A DNA stretch of 64,000 nt from CAWFZT01 sp963820415 (GTDB lineage: Bacteria > Chloroflexota > Anaerolineae > Anaerolineales > Anaerolineaceae): contig CAWFZT010000006.1 of assembly GCA_963820415.1 (NCBI GenBank), forward strand, positions 930,001-994,000. Reading direction: 5' to 3'. The notes under the pieces are model-generated. The model had not been told where the DNA came from, made no database searches, and saw only the letters and a list, made by a program, of their open reading frames with translations. Shown here piece after piece: positions 25,220 through 35,264 of this stretch (positions are counted from its first letter, which is position 1; every line of letters starts with the position of its first letter). Position numbers and translations under genes: made by a program.

Positions 25220-27433
25220 TTAGAAGAGCCTCCCAATCTGATAGACCGCCACGGCCGAGCCGAGCGACAGGGCCAGTTGCATGCCGACGCTGGCGGCGGT
25301 CCACTTCCAGGAGCGGGTCTCCTGTTGAATGGCGGCTACCGTCCCGACGCAGGGGATAAACAGGATTTGAAAGACCAGAAAAGCCAGCATGGCGGCCGGG
25401 GTCAAGACGGTTTTCAGCACGTTCAAATTGCCGTATAGGACGCCCAGGGTCGCCACCGTGTTCTCCTTGGCGACAAAGCTGGTCAGCAGCGCCACGAAGA
25501 AAGGCCAGGGCATGCCCATCCAACCCCCGATCGGCGCCAGAAATTTTCCGATCCTGCTCATATAGCTGGTCAGCACGTGTCCGGTGGGGAAGTAAGACAG
25601 CGCCCAGACGATCAAGGTGGCTACCAGGATGGTCGTGCCGGCCTTCTTCAAAAAGCCCAGGACGTTATCCTTGACATACATGCCAATCGTGCGCAGGTTT
25701 GGCAGATGGTAGAGGGGCAACTCCATGATAAAAGGGATGTGCTCGTTTTCGAACAAGAAGTGGTGCAGAACCAGTCCCAGGCCGGCCAGGATCAGCAAAC
25801 TGAAACCCACCAGTCCCCAGGCGATCCAGAAGGCGCTCGGGCCGAAGAAAAGCGCCGCCAGGATGGTGATGACGGCCATGCGCGCCGTACAGGGCACCAG
25901 CGGGACCAGCAAAGTGGTTAACAAGCGCGCCCGGGGCGATTCGATGATGCGCGTGCCCAGGATGGCGGGAACATTACAGCCAAATCCCAGCAGGATCGGC
26001 ATGAAGCTCTTGCCGTGCAGGCCCATCATGTGCATCCAACGGTCGGAAAGATAGGCGGCCCTGGCCATGTAGCCGGTATCTTCCATGAAGCCCAGGATGG
26101 CGAAGAAAATGATCAGGATCGGCAGGAAGGTCAGCACCATGCCGATGCCTCCCAGGATGCCGCCGGCGGAGAATTCGACCAACCAATTGGGCGCTTGCGT
26201 CCACCGGCTGCGCATCATCAGGGCCAGCAGGTTGATCAACTGGCTCAGCCAGGCCTGGAGCGGGCTGCCCACTTTATAGGTCAGCCAAAACACCCCGCCC
26301 AGGATGGCGATGAGGGTCAAGGTACCCCAAAAGGGATGGGTCAGGACGCGGTCCAGGCGAGCGGTCATCCCGACCCGGGTCACTTTTGGCTCGACCACCG
26401 CCGCCCGGATAATGCGATCCACCCACTCGTAGCGGGCGCCGGCAATGTCGAGGATGGCATCTTCGTGCTGGTATAACAAGTCGTGGACATTTTCCCATGC
26501 CTCGGCAGGCATGGCGGATTTCATCAGCCCGGTTAGCTCTTCGTCGCCTTCCAGCAGCTTGAGCGCCACCCATTCCTCAGGATAGTCCGGCAGGACATAG
26601 GTGCCGATAAAACCTCTGAGCTGGTCTAAGACGGTCTGGTGGGCGGGCAAAATCGAAGGCCGTTTGGGCTGGTACGAAATTTCGTGATTTGCCATGCGCA
26701 GGATCGTTTCTTCGAGATCCACCAGGCCGGAGCCTTTGGCGGCCACCATGGAGACGACCGGCACGCCCAGGGCGGCTTCCAACACTTTAGGTTCAACCTG
26801 AATGCCCTCCTGTTCGGCCACGTCGGTCATGTTGAGGACGACCACCATCGGCACGGACAGCAGGAGCAGCTCGGCCACCAGGTACAGGCTGCGCTCCAGG
26901 GTGGCGGCGTTGACCACGGCGACGATCAAATCCGGGTGTTCTTTGATGATATAGTCACGCGCCATGCGCTCCTCGGCAGAGCTGGCGGTCAGGCTGTAAG
27001 TCCCGGGCAGATCGACGACCGAGAAACCGGCGCCTTTGAAGTTGAAGGCGCCGATCTTGCAATCAATCGTCTTGCCGGACCAATTGCCCACATGCTGGTT
27101 CAGCCCGGTAAGCAAATTGAATACGGAGGATTTGCCTACATTGGGCTGGCCGGTCAGGGCAATGGAGAATTTACCTGGACGGGTCGCTTCTGCTTCGGCC
27201 GGTTTTTCATTCTCAGCAAAAGAAACGACGATGTGGGCAGCTTCTTTACGTCCCAGGGCCACCCGCGAACCGCGCAAGGAGACCAGCAGGGGTCCATGGT
27301 CGCTGCTCCTCAGCACCGTAATCACGGCTCCCGGGGTAAAACCCAGGGCAGCCAGGCGGGAGAGAACCGTGCGACCACCTTCCAGCCGTCGAATGACCGC
27401 CTTATTGCCGGGTTGCAATTCCATCAGTTGCAT
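25220..27433 (-). CDS. feoB: Ferrous iron transporter with fused FeoA and FeoB parts
   Basis: Residues 1-75 form a FeoA SH3-like domain. The GTPase domain follows with G1 GQPNVGKSS, G3 DLPGTYSL and G4 NMTD. Two Gate-type halves with about eight helices complete it (MVLTFLPILIIFFAILGFMEDTGYMAR is too long to quote whole; GFMEDTGYMAR is the key part). It imports Fe(II) across the inner membrane. The start overlaps the end of the DtxR-type gene by 10 nt. The 737-residue length fits a FeoA-FeoB fusion. Confidence 0.94.
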   Translation of the reverse strand: MQLMELQPGNKAVIRRLEGGRTVLSRLAALGFTPGAVITVLRSSDHGPLLVSLRGSRVALGRKEAAHIVVSFAENEKPAEAEATRPGKFSIALTGQPNVGKSSVFNLLTGLNQHVGNWSGKTIDCKIGAFNFKGAGFSVVDLPGTYSLTASSAEERMARDYIIKEHPDLIVAVVNAATLERSLYLVAELLLLSVPMVVVLNMTDVAEQEGIQVEPKVLEAALGVPVVSMVAAKGSGLVDLEETILRMANHEISYQPKRPSILPAHQTVLDQLRGFIGTYVLPDYPEEWVALKLLEGDEELTGLMKSAMPAEAWENVHDLLYQHEDAILDIAGARYEWVDRIIRAAVVEPKVTRVGMTARLDRVLTHPFWGTLTLIAILGGVFWLTYKVGSPLQAWLSQLINLLALMMRSRWTQAPNWLVEFSAGGILGGIGMVLTFLPILIIFFAILGFMEDTGYMARAAYLSDRWMHMMGLHGKSFMPILLGFGCNVPAILGTRIIESPRARLLTTLLVPLVPCTARMAVITILAALFFGPSAFWIAWGLVGFSLLILAGLGLVLHHFLFENEHIPFIMELPLYHLPNLRTIGMYVKDNVLGFLKKAGTTILVATLIVWALSYFPTGHVLTSYMSRIGKFLAPIGGWMGMPWPFFVALLTSFVAKENTVATLGVLYGNLNVLKTVLTPAAMLAFLVFQILFIPCVGTVAAIQQETRSWKWTAASVGMQLALSLGSAVAVYQIGRLF

Positions 27434-28122
27434 AGGACTTTTTCCACGTAAATGTACCTAGCCGCCGCAAAGCCAAGCGCCACCTTGTGAGTCCCTGATT
27501 GCAGGCTCAGGGTCTGATTAAATGATAATTTCTCGGTCACTTCGACCAGAGCTCCGGGAACGATGCCATTCGTTTCAAGGAACTCCAGCAGGTCAGGGTT
27601 GTCTTCGGCCGTCTCATGAATGCGCCGGATGGTGACTTTTTCGCCAGGTTGCACGCCGGTCAGGGGCAGCCACGCAGCCGCAGCCTGTTCATAGCCGGGC
27701 AGCGGATTGCCATGCGGGCAGAACTGAGGGTCATCCAGGCTGGCGCGCATCTGGGTTTCGATCTCGTCCGAAATGGTGTGCTCGATTTGGTCCGCTCCGG
27801 CATGCACGTGCGACCAGGGCACCTTCAGCATGCGGGCCAGCATCCACTCAGTCAGCATGTGGCGGCGGATGACGGAGCGGGCTGCCTCGCTGCCTTTATC
27901 GGTCAGGCGGATGTCTTTGCCCTGCTCGGTAGCAATCCAGCCATCGCGTTCCATGCGTTTGAGCGTCACGGTCACGGTCGGCGGGGCCACCTCCAGGGAT
28001 TCGGCCAGGCGGGCGGCGATGACATCTTCCTCGTCCCGCTCCATCACGTAGATAATCGCCAGGTAGTCTTCAATGGTGGGGGTAGGGCGGCTGTCTGTTT
28101 GAGTTTTTATCAATTGCGCCAT
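27424..28122 (-). CDS. DtxR/MntR-family metal-dependent regulator
   Basis: The 232-residue protein has an N-terminal winged helix (TIEDYLAIIYVMERDEEDVI, PPTVTVTLKRMERDGWI), a metal-binding and dimerisation domain (HMLTEWMLARML, HTISDEIETQM, CPHGNPLPG) and a C-terminal FeoA/SH3-like domain (about 150-232). The first gene of the feo operon, it probably represses the operon when iron is ample. TATAAT lies in the upstream gap (minus strand, about 28143-28152), but I could not define a clear operator. Confidence 0.88.
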   Translation of the reverse strand: MAQLIKTQTDSRPTPTIEDYLAIIYVMERDEEDVIAARLAESLEVAPPTVTVTLKRMERDGWIATEQGKDIRLTDKGSEAARSVIRRHMLTEWMLARMLKVPWSHVHAGADQIEHTISDEIETQMRASLDDPQFCPHGNPLPGYEQAAAAWLPLTGVQPGEKVTIRRIHETAEDNPDLLEFLETNGIVPGALVEVTEKLSFNQTLSLQSGTHKVALGFAAARYIYVEKVLCN

Positions 28123-28166
28123 GGATCACCTTGACTCTGAAGACGCTATTATAGTAGATTATCAAT

Positions 28167-28241
28167 AGTTATAAGCATATACTAATATTTATTGTTATGG
28201 CTTGCTAAATTTATCTTAACACATCTTATCACTTTGTCAAG
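28167..28241. repeat. 75-base direct repeat, left copy (in the feo promoter region)
   Basis: It begins AGTTATAAGCATATACTAAT and runs to TCAAGCA. A second copy at 32414-32489 in the same orientation matches most positions. The two copies bracket the 1279-residue surface protein gene. Confidence 0.65.
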
Positions 28242-28469
28242 CATAAACGCCTAATTTTTGATTTCTTACTCGCCGCCTGGTTTCGGCTCATCTTTATTAG
28301 ATTCAGGGTAACTACTCAGCCCTGGTGGGAAAACGAGTGAATTTGAGGGTAAAAATGAGTATAATAATTATGATTTAAGACAAGATGGTTGTGAGCCTTT
28401 GGGGTGGTTTTCCTGGATATCACGCTTAATAAATGATAATAGATAGCTGAAAACCGAAAGGGGATCTTC

Positions 28470-31400
28470 ATGAAACATAACGGCTCGATGCTACCTGCGT
28501 TTTTTGCTGTGGTTCTTGCGCTTGGATTCTTAGCGTTGGTGGTAGTCGCCATCCGGGGACAGAGCAGCATAGAGACTCGCACCGTGCATAATGCCTGTTC
28601 CGGCGACTGTGTTGCGGATGTCATATTTTTACATTCCCAAATGGGAAAACAGGCGGCGGAAAATTCGTACCACGCCTGGTTCGATACATATTATGAATTG
28701 ACCGGCTGCGGCGATTCATCCTGGAAAACCGATATCGAGTTCCTCATCGATCTGGTTGGCGAATTTGTAGAAGCGCCAGGTGCAACTACCATGCAATGCT
28801 GGCAGGGTCTGGTAGGCCAGGGCAAAGTATGCAGCGATCAATGTAACAAATACTTTATAAAAGATGCAAAGTATGCTCCAAATGTTAAACTCGGTTTGAA
28901 TCAGGGCAATCCCGGTTATATGGAGATATCCCTCGATAATCAATCCAACTTGAATAAACTGCCCGAATACCAGCCCAATGCGTACAGCCGGCAGTTTATA
29001 CTGCGCACTTACTTGAAATACGGGGATGGAGAAAGCTTGCTGGTGAATGAGCAGGAAATGCCCAGCTTGAGTTATCCCAACTGGATTTTGCAGGGTGGGC
29101 TGGATACCTGTATACAGCAGTACGGCGCCGAAGCGTCTCGCTGCCAAATTTTGTCTAGCTTTGACCTTCCTTCCAGCACTTCTACCTCGATCGAATTTCT
29201 TGACGGAGTGCTTTACGATTTAACCGGCCAGACCAGCAATGAACACGGGGTCAATGGTTCCTTCAGTCAAGACGGGTTTATTCGCCTGTTGAGCGACGGC
29301 AACCGCATCACGATCAACCAGGGGCCTTATGCCGGATACTCGATGGTCAAGACGCATAATCTAGAAAACGGCCAGCATACCGTAGCAATGATTCCCTGGG
29401 ATGCCAACGCCGGCGCGGTGACGATCACCAATCATGAATGTAACTGTTACTTTTGCGGCTGCAATTTAACGGGTACTCGCAACGAAACCGATACTTACGT
29501 CTATGCGCTGCAAGGCCCGCCAGAAAAAAAGTTGGCGGGTAATTATACGGTTGAAGCGGTCGCTGATATCGCCCATGAGAAAGACTTCAGTGACAACAAA
29601 ATCAGTTACCAGTACGATGCTTCAGCAGCAGGGCAGTCGGGAGATTCTTCCGGGGATAGCAATACCGGAAATACCCAGCAGGGCAGGGTTCAAGATCTTA
29701 CGCCGATTGATCTCGATGGCCCGGGCACGTACCCTGGCAGCGTCGCACCGGATCAGATTGGGGTGCTTTATCGTCTGGCAGTCCCAAACGAGATAAACTC
29801 TATGTTTATTCGCCTCGTCTCCACGGATGGAGCAGATTACAGCCTGTTTGCACGACGTGGGCAGATTCCTGTACCCGACTATCCTTATATCAACGATGAT
29901 TATGACTGTTGGGGAAATTCCACCGCTGAGTATGCGGGAGGTTGTCCGTTTATCGATCCGTACCCCGATGCGTATTATTTCTTCGTCAATCCAATTCAGC
30001 CAGGCGGCGCGTACCGGCTGGAGGTTGAATGGAGGACCGACTCTCAGGTGGCTACCCAGACCGCCGAGCAGGGCGCCGGTCAGGATGGAACTGAAGGGGG
30101 CGGCCAGCAATTGACGAATTTCACCGAAATCGAGCCGAATGACCACTCCGCCACCGCCAATGATTGGGATATGAATTCACCGTTCACGGGCCAGCTTTCA
30201 AATTCCGCCGATCGCGATTTTGTCCACCTGCGTTTCACCGAATTGGGTATTTATACGTTTTCAGCAGCCGAACTCCCTGCCGCATTGCGCCTGCGCCTTT
30301 TTTTATACAGCGTAAACATGGTCGGAGAGGAGACCGTTTCGGCAGAGAACCCCGGCGCAGCGCTCCAGATCACCTTCGATGCCAGCCGTGGTGAAGAATA
30401 TTTCCTGTTAATTTCCGGCACATCCATGGGTACATTGAAGGACCAGCCTTATCGGCTGGAGCGGACTGGGGCCATACCCGACCCCGATGAACCCAACGAT
30501 GGATCGACCACTGCGACCTTGTGGGCGGACCTGTCTCAGCCACACTATGGCTATTTCTGGGACGGCGTGAAAGGCCGCATGGATTTTTATCGCTTCATCG
30601 CGCCCGACCTGCCTGGCAGCAGCTTGCTGACTGTCCATCTGGATGAGATCGATGCTGCGGTCCGTCCCCGGCTGGTTCTCATGAACGAACACAAGATCCA
30701 GTTGGCCAATGTAACAGCCTCCGAAAAAGGGCAGCCGCTTTCAATTACCGTGGATGCCAACCCGGGTGAGACCTTCTATATTTGGGTCGGCTCGCCTGAT
30801 GCGGGAAATTACTCTTTACAACCTTACCGCTTGCATGTCGAAACGATCCCAGATGCGGGAGAACCGAACGACACCATGAATTCGGCGGATGTTTGGGATC
30901 TGGCCAGTGGCCCGGTGCAGGGTTATTTTTGGGAAAAGGCTTCCGGGCGTTCTGATTTTTACCGTCTGATCGCTCCGCAAACTCAGGCTGGAGCTCCGGT
31001 TGTGTTTAATCTTCAGGCGCCGCCGGAAATTCGCACCCGCATGCAGCTATACACTGCCCACCGCATCCTCAAGGTCAGTACAGATTGGAGCGCACCGGGA
31101 CAACCGCTCAGTCTCGAACAGCCGCTCGAAGCCGGGAGCGAATATTATTTACGCCTGGAAAGTTACTCCAACCAGGCATCTGACCAACCCTACAACCTGT
31201 CGGCTGCCTTTACCGGGCAGACGGAGCAATCCACAAACGAAACCGTTCAGAGCCATTCTGCCACGCTGTGGGGCATGGTATACCGGCCTTCCAATACCTT
31301 GCTCCAACCCTTGAGGGGTGCGTCAATATACGCCCAGTTGGCAGGGCATGTTCCGGTCATACTCGGAACCAGTAATAACCTTGGCCTGTATATGGGGTCA

Positions 31401-32309
31401 CTGCTTGTTCCTGAAGGCGCACAAGTGCACGTGTGGGCCGAGTTGGGAACGACCAGCTTCCAACCGCAGGATGATAGCTGGACACCCGAGGGCTTGCTGC
31501 GTATCCACCGCGTGGTCTTCGTCGCCTCTGGCCCGGACATCACCCAGCAAACGACCACCCCCCTTCCCCGACCCACAGCGGTGCAGATCACTCCCACATT
31601 ACGGCAGGCCACCCCCACCCCCCCTCAAACCAGCCAACAGCAGCAGTCCACCGCTACACCTCGACCATTGAAAACAACCCCCACACCGCCATCTGCGGGC
31701 GCCCATCTCTCTGGCTACGTCTACCGGCTTTTCCCCGGCGTCGAACCGGTTGGGATAGGCGCTGCCCAGGTGATTTTGGAGGTCAACGGCAGCCAGCAGT
31801 CGTCCGTGTCGAGCATGATCGACGGATCCTATCATATCAATCTACCCGCCGATTTACAGCCCGGCGACCAACTTCGCTTGCGGGCGACGTCAGCCGAGGA
31901 TCACTTTGAACCAATTTATTACGACTGGCAGGCCGAAGCGGGTGTTACCGAATGGAAGTACGATTTTTATTCCTACTGGGGCACGATCACGCCCCCTGCA
32001 AGCGACGACCAGAACCGCATCTACGGATGTGTAACCAATGCCCAGGGCAGGCCCGTGTCCGGAGTGACCCTCCTGTTGCAAATGGGACTTTCAGATGCCC
32101 TCCAGCCGCTTGGCCCGACCGGCGCTAACGGCTGCTACGATACACATGTACGCCTGCCCAATCGCGTGATGGTCACTGTGTGGGTCGACGCGCCGGGTTA
32201 CCACCCCGTACAGATACGTTTCTTCCACCCATATGTCCCCGAGAACCGCCAATTGGACTTCTGGCGGGCCGCCTCGAACCTGATCGAAACACCTTCCCAG
32301 AGCAGATGA
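28470..32309 (+). CDS. Large secreted or surface protein with PPC and carboxypeptidase-regulatory-like domains
   Basis: The 1279-residue product has a signal anchor (about 8-28) and a cysteine-containing N-terminal region with a CARDB-like part ending DFSDNKISYQYD (about 380). Three or four pre-peptidase C-terminal (PPC) domains follow, marked by EPNDHSATANDW (about 554), DEPNDGSTTATLW (672) and GEPNDTMNSADVW (796). From about 928 there are three beta-sandwich domains resembling carboxypeptidase-regulatory folds, with a Thr/Pro/Gln linker (1025-1075) between them. No enzyme domain is visible; it may be an adhesin or scaffold. An AAAGGGGAT ribosome site precedes the ATG. Confidence 0.75.
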   Translation: MKHNGSMLPAFFAVVLALGFLALVVVAIRGQSSIETRTVHNACSGDCVADVIFLHSQMGKQAAENSYHAWFDTYYELTGCGDSSWKTDIEFLIDLVGEFVEAPGATTMQCWQGLVGQGKVCSDQCNKYFIKDAKYAPNVKLGLNQGNPGYMEISLDNQSNLNKLPEYQPNAYSRQFILRTYLKYGDGESLLVNEQEMPSLSYPNWILQGGLDTCIQQYGAEASRCQILSSFDLPSSTSTSIEFLDGVLYDLTGQTSNEHGVNGSFSQDGFIRLLSDGNRITINQGPYAGYSMVKTHNLENGQHTVAMIPWDANAGAVTITNHECNCYFCGCNLTGTRNETDTYVYALQGPPEKKLAGNYTVEAVADIAHEKDFSDNKISYQYDASAAGQSGDSSGDSNTGNTQQGRVQDLTPIDLDGPGTYPGSVAPDQIGVLYRLAVPNEINSMFIRLVSTDGADYSLFARRGQIPVPDYPYINDDYDCWGNSTAEYAGGCPFIDPYPDAYYFFVNPIQPGGAYRLEVEWRTDSQVATQTAEQGAGQDGTEGGGQQLTNFTEIEPNDHSATANDWDMNSPFTGQLSNSADRDFVHLRFTELGIYTFSAAELPAALRLRLFLYSVNMVGEETVSAENPGAALQITFDASRGEEYFLLISGTSMGTLKDQPYRLERTGAIPDPDEPNDGSTTATLWADLSQPHYGYFWDGVKGRMDFYRFIAPDLPGSSLLTVHLDEIDAAVRPRLVLMNEHKIQLANVTASEKGQPLSITVDANPGETFYIWVGSPDAGNYSLQPYRLHVETIPDAGEPNDTMNSADVWDLASGPVQGYFWEKASGRSDFYRLIAPQTQAGAPVVFNLQAPPEIRTRMQLYTAHRILKVSTDWSAPGQPLSLEQPLEAGSEYYLRLESYSNQASDQPYNLSAAFTGQTEQSTNETVQSHSATLWGMVYRPSNTLLQPLRGASIYAQLAGHVPVILGTSNNLGLYMGSLLVPEGAQVHVWAELGTTSFQPQDDSWTPEGLLRIHRVVFVASGPDITQQTTTPLPRPTAVQITPTLRQATPTPPQTSQQQQSTATPRPLKTTPTPPSAGAHLSGYVYRLFPGVEPVGIGAAQVILEVNGSQQSSVSSMIDGSYHINLPADLQPGDQLRLRATSAEDHFEPIYYDWQAEAGVTEWKYDFYSYWGTITPPASDDQNRIYGCVTNAQGRPVSGVTLLLQMGLSDALQPLGPTGANGCYDTHVRLPNRVMVTVWVDAPGYHPVQIRFFHPYVPENRQLDFWRAASNLIETPSQSR

Positions 32310-32413
32310 TAAGCATCCAACCCCGGCGACAGTGACAGGGCCGTTTGCATCCAGTTCCACTACCTCGAAGGGATATCTGGTTGGCGCCGGGTGGCACCGG
32401 GCGGTCGGACAAA

Positions 32414-32489
32414 AGTTATAAGCATATACTAATATTTGTTGTTATGATTTACTAAAATCATCTTAACACTTTTTTGACACGACCAAGCA
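32414..32489. repeat. 75-base direct repeat, right copy
   Basis: It matches the element at 28167 (AGTTATAAGCATATACTAAT is identical), with scattered changes after that. It lies just downstream of the PPC protein gene and upstream of the methyltransferase at 32591. Confidence 0.65.
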
Positions 32490-32590
32490 CACCACCGCAT
32501 ACGATTTTAGTCGTCGCGAATTTCAACTAGCTACCTATGCTGCCTCCCCAAAAGTCAGGTATCAATTCCACCATGCAAAGAAGAAATCCC

Positions 32591-33394
32591 ATGTCAGAAA
32601 CTACATCAATCAAACCAATCAGCTTTGTCTGCCCCAAATGCAAGCGTCTGTTACGCTCCACAGAGAACGCTCTCCAATGCAGCCAGTGCAGCCAGACATA
32701 TCCCGTCATTGGAGGTATCACCGACTTCGTCTCGGAGGATTTGCTAGCCAGTGTCGCCCCAAATTATCGGTGGATCAAAAGGTTGGAATTCATGGCCCCG
32801 ATCTATGAAGGTTGGTTTTGGCAATCCTTTATCCTGGCGCTGGCTGGCGCTGGCGGCAGTTCGCTTCGAAGCATCGCCAGCTTCATCTCGAAGACCCTGG
32901 AGGGTGTGACTGGGAATGTACTTGACGTGGCCTGCGGGCCGGCCACCTATGGTCGCCGGATGGCCTCACCGGATAGGAGCGTTTACGGCATTGATTTCTC
33001 CATGGGCACTCTGCAGCAAGGAATGAAGAATATCGGGCAAAATGGCACGCCCAATATTCACCTTGCCCGAACCCGTGTCGAAGAGCTGCCATTTGAGAAC
33101 GCCGTCTTCGACGGGGCCATCTGCGGTGGCTCCCTGCACCTCTTCCCCGATACGGCGCTCGCTCTACATGAAATCGCGCGCACCCTAAAAGCCGGCGCCC
33201 CCTTGGCGGTTACGACATTCGTGGCCGGGAACTCACTCCTTGCGCGTTTAATGAAACCGCGCAAGAATATGCATGCTTTCGAGCTGCCTGAATTGAAACA
33301 GTATCTGACCGAGGCCGGCTTTGAGGGATTCGAGTCGAAACAAGACGGCACATTTATCACGTTCAGCACAAGCAAAGCCGGACCGCCCATTTAG
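32591..33394 (+). CDS. Class I SAM-dependent methyltransferase with N-terminal zinc ribbon
   Basis: The 267-residue protein opens with a Trm112-like zinc ribbon (CPKCKRLLRS..CSQCSQTYP), then a class I methyltransferase fold with VLDVACGPATYGRRMA (motif I), GIDFSMGTLQQGM and the post-motif GSLHLFPDTALALHEIARTL. The layout resembles RlmA-type and ubiquinone-type methyltransferases, but the substrate is unknown. A weak GAAGAAATCCC site precedes the ATG at 32591. A paralogue lies at 34417, with a reductase gene between. Confidence 0.85.
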   Translation: MSETTSIKPISFVCPKCKRLLRSTENALQCSQCSQTYPVIGGITDFVSEDLLASVAPNYRWIKRLEFMAPIYEGWFWQSFILALAGAGGSSLRSIASFISKTLEGVTGNVLDVACGPATYGRRMASPDRSVYGIDFSMGTLQQGMKNIGQNGTPNIHLARTRVEELPFENAVFDGAICGGSLHLFPDTALALHEIARTLKAGAPLAVTTFVAGNSLLARLMKPRKNMHAFELPELKQYLTEAGFEGFESKQDGTFITFSTSKAGPPI

Positions 33395-33409
33395 TACAAG
33401 GAGGTCGGG

Positions 33410-34357
33410 ATGGAAACAGATAAGGCAAGGATACTCGTGGTTGGCGCCGGCGTAAACGGCTCGATCTGCGCCGTGGCGCTGTATAACGCAGGGGTGGATG
33501 TGACCCTCCTCGCCCGTGGCAAACGGTATGAAGAAATACGAGAGGGCGGGATCGTGATCGAGAATCCGTTCAAGAAAACCCGCAGCCTTACCAGGGTTCC
33601 GGTGATCAACTGCCTGGATGCGCAAGATTGCTACGATTACATCCTGGTGGTCATCCGGAAAAATCAGGTGGCCGGCCTTTTGCCCGTCCTGGCGCTCAAT
33701 CGTTCTCCAAATGTCGTTTTTATGGTCAACAATCCCTCCGGCCCGGATGAATTTACCAGTGTGCTAGGCAAGGAGCGGGTCATGCTGGGCTTCGTGTTTG
33801 GGGCGGGCAAGCGCGATGGAAGCGTGATCCGCGCCATCAGCGGGTTGGGCGGCTCCAGGAATGCCACGCCCTTTGGGGAGATGGATGGCAGGATAACCCC
33901 GAGGCTGACGCGCCTGATTGGCATTTTATGCCAGGCCGGTCTGAACTCGAAAACATCCACCGCTATTTCAGACCACCTGGCGACGCATGCCGCCTTCGTC
34001 GCCCCTTTTGCGCACCTGCTTATCCAACATGGCTGCGATACCTATGCCATGGCCCGCTCTACGGCCGATCTCAGGCTGCTGGTGGATGCCCTGCGCGAGA
34101 CGCTCGAGGTACTGCGCGCAACCGGGGTCAAAATAATCCCGTCGCGGACAAAAATTGTCAAGACCATCCCGCGTTTTGTTTGGGTGGCCGCCCTGCGTAT
34201 TTTGCTGGCTACTAAATTCGCCGAAGTCGGCGGGGCCTGGCACTGTTCCCAGGCGCCCGATGAAATGCACCAGCTTGGCCTTGAACTGATGGCGCTAGTT
34301 GAAAAATCTGGCCTGCCCGCGCCTGCCATCCGGAAAGTGTTTGCATCAGGTGTATAA
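33410..34357 (+). CDS. Ketopantoate reductase-like (PanE/ApbA family) protein
   Basis: The 315-residue protein starts with an NAD(P)-binding Rossmann motif (ILVVGAGVNGSICAVAL) followed by VTLLARGKRYEEIREGGI, and continues with the helical C-terminal domain of the family. Conserved Lys/Asn/Glu active-site residues are less clear than in true PanE, so substrate is uncertain. A strong AAGGAGGTCGGG ribosome site precedes the ATG, 15 nt after the methyltransferase stop. Confidence 0.8.
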   Translation: METDKARILVVGAGVNGSICAVALYNAGVDVTLLARGKRYEEIREGGIVIENPFKKTRSLTRVPVINCLDAQDCYDYILVVIRKNQVAGLLPVLALNRSPNVVFMVNNPSGPDEFTSVLGKERVMLGFVFGAGKRDGSVIRAISGLGGSRNATPFGEMDGRITPRLTRLIGILCQAGLNSKTSTAISDHLATHAAFVAPFAHLLIQHGCDTYAMARSTADLRLLVDALRETLEVLRATGVKIIPSRTKIVKTIPRFVWVAALRILLATKFAEVGGAWHCSQAPDEMHQLGLELMALVEKSGLPAPAIRKVFASGV

Positions 34358-34416
34358 ATGGGATATAAAAGTGTTTTTCACCTATGCCTACCGTATCCTC
34401 GTAGAAAAGGAACCCC

Positions 34417-35220
34417 ATGTCTGAAATCACACTAATTAAACCAATCAGCTATGCTTGCCCAAAATGCAAGCGTCCACTTCGCTCAAGTGAGAATGTCCTC
34501 CAATGCCGTGAGTGCAACCAAACCTATCTCATTGAAAGCGGAATTCCCGACTTTCTTTCCCAGGCCACCTTCGCCCCTGCCATCTCTCGTATCGCCAAGG
34601 TGATGGATTTTGTGGCTCCCTTTTACGAATCGCGGCTCTTTGTTTCAGTTCTATTGAATTTATCTGGCATTCGCGGTAAGGCGCGGTTCATTGATAAAAT
34701 TGCGAGTTTCCATTCTGAGACCTTGAAAGGCATAACTGGGTCTGTGCTTGATGTAGCATGCGGACCAGCCACCTACACCCGCCGGATCGCATCCCCTTCC
34801 AGGAACGCTAACGGCATTGATATCTCCATGGGCGTGCTACGGCAGGGTATGGCCTATGTCGCCCGAGATAACATAGCAGGGGTACACCTCGCCCGAGCCC
34901 GCGTAGAGGAGCTGCCATTTGAGGACGCCGTCTTCGACGGGGGTATATGCTCCGGATCCCTCCACCTTTTCCCCGACACGGTTCTTTCTCTGCGCGAAAT
35001 CGCTCGAACCCTGAAACTGGGCGCTCCACTGTCAGTTCAGACATTCGTTTCAGGGAAAACAGTAATCAATCGGTTCATGCAAAAACGATCCTGGCTTCAT
35101 ACCTTTAAACTTGATGAATTGCAACAATATCTGACCGAGGCTGGTTTTGAGGAATTCCAACCGGAATTGGACGGTATCGTTCTCACTTTCAGTGCACGTA
35201 AAGCGATGCCGCGCACATAA
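34417..35220 (+). CDS. Class I SAM-dependent methyltransferase, paralogue of the one at 32591
   Basis: 267 residues with the same zinc ribbon (CPKCKRPLRSSENVLQCREC) and methyltransferase motifs (VLDVACGPATYTRRIA, SGSLHLFPDTVLSLREIART). It is clearly related to the protein at 32591 along its full length, so the pair arose by tandem duplication around or together with the reductase gene. AAAGGAACCCC precedes the ATG. Confidence 0.85.
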   Translation: MSEITLIKPISYACPKCKRPLRSSENVLQCRECNQTYLIESGIPDFLSQATFAPAISRIAKVMDFVAPFYESRLFVSVLLNLSGIRGKARFIDKIASFHSETLKGITGSVLDVACGPATYTRRIASPSRNANGIDISMGVLRQGMAYVARDNIAGVHLARARVEELPFEDAVFDGGICSGSLHLFPDTVLSLREIARTLKLGAPLSVQTFVSGKTVINRFMQKRSWLHTFKLDELQQYLTEAGFEEFQPELDGIVLTFSARKAMPRT

Positions 35221-35264
35221 GCCAGACGCTGACAGAATAGAGGGGATCAGCCGGTTATCCCGCA

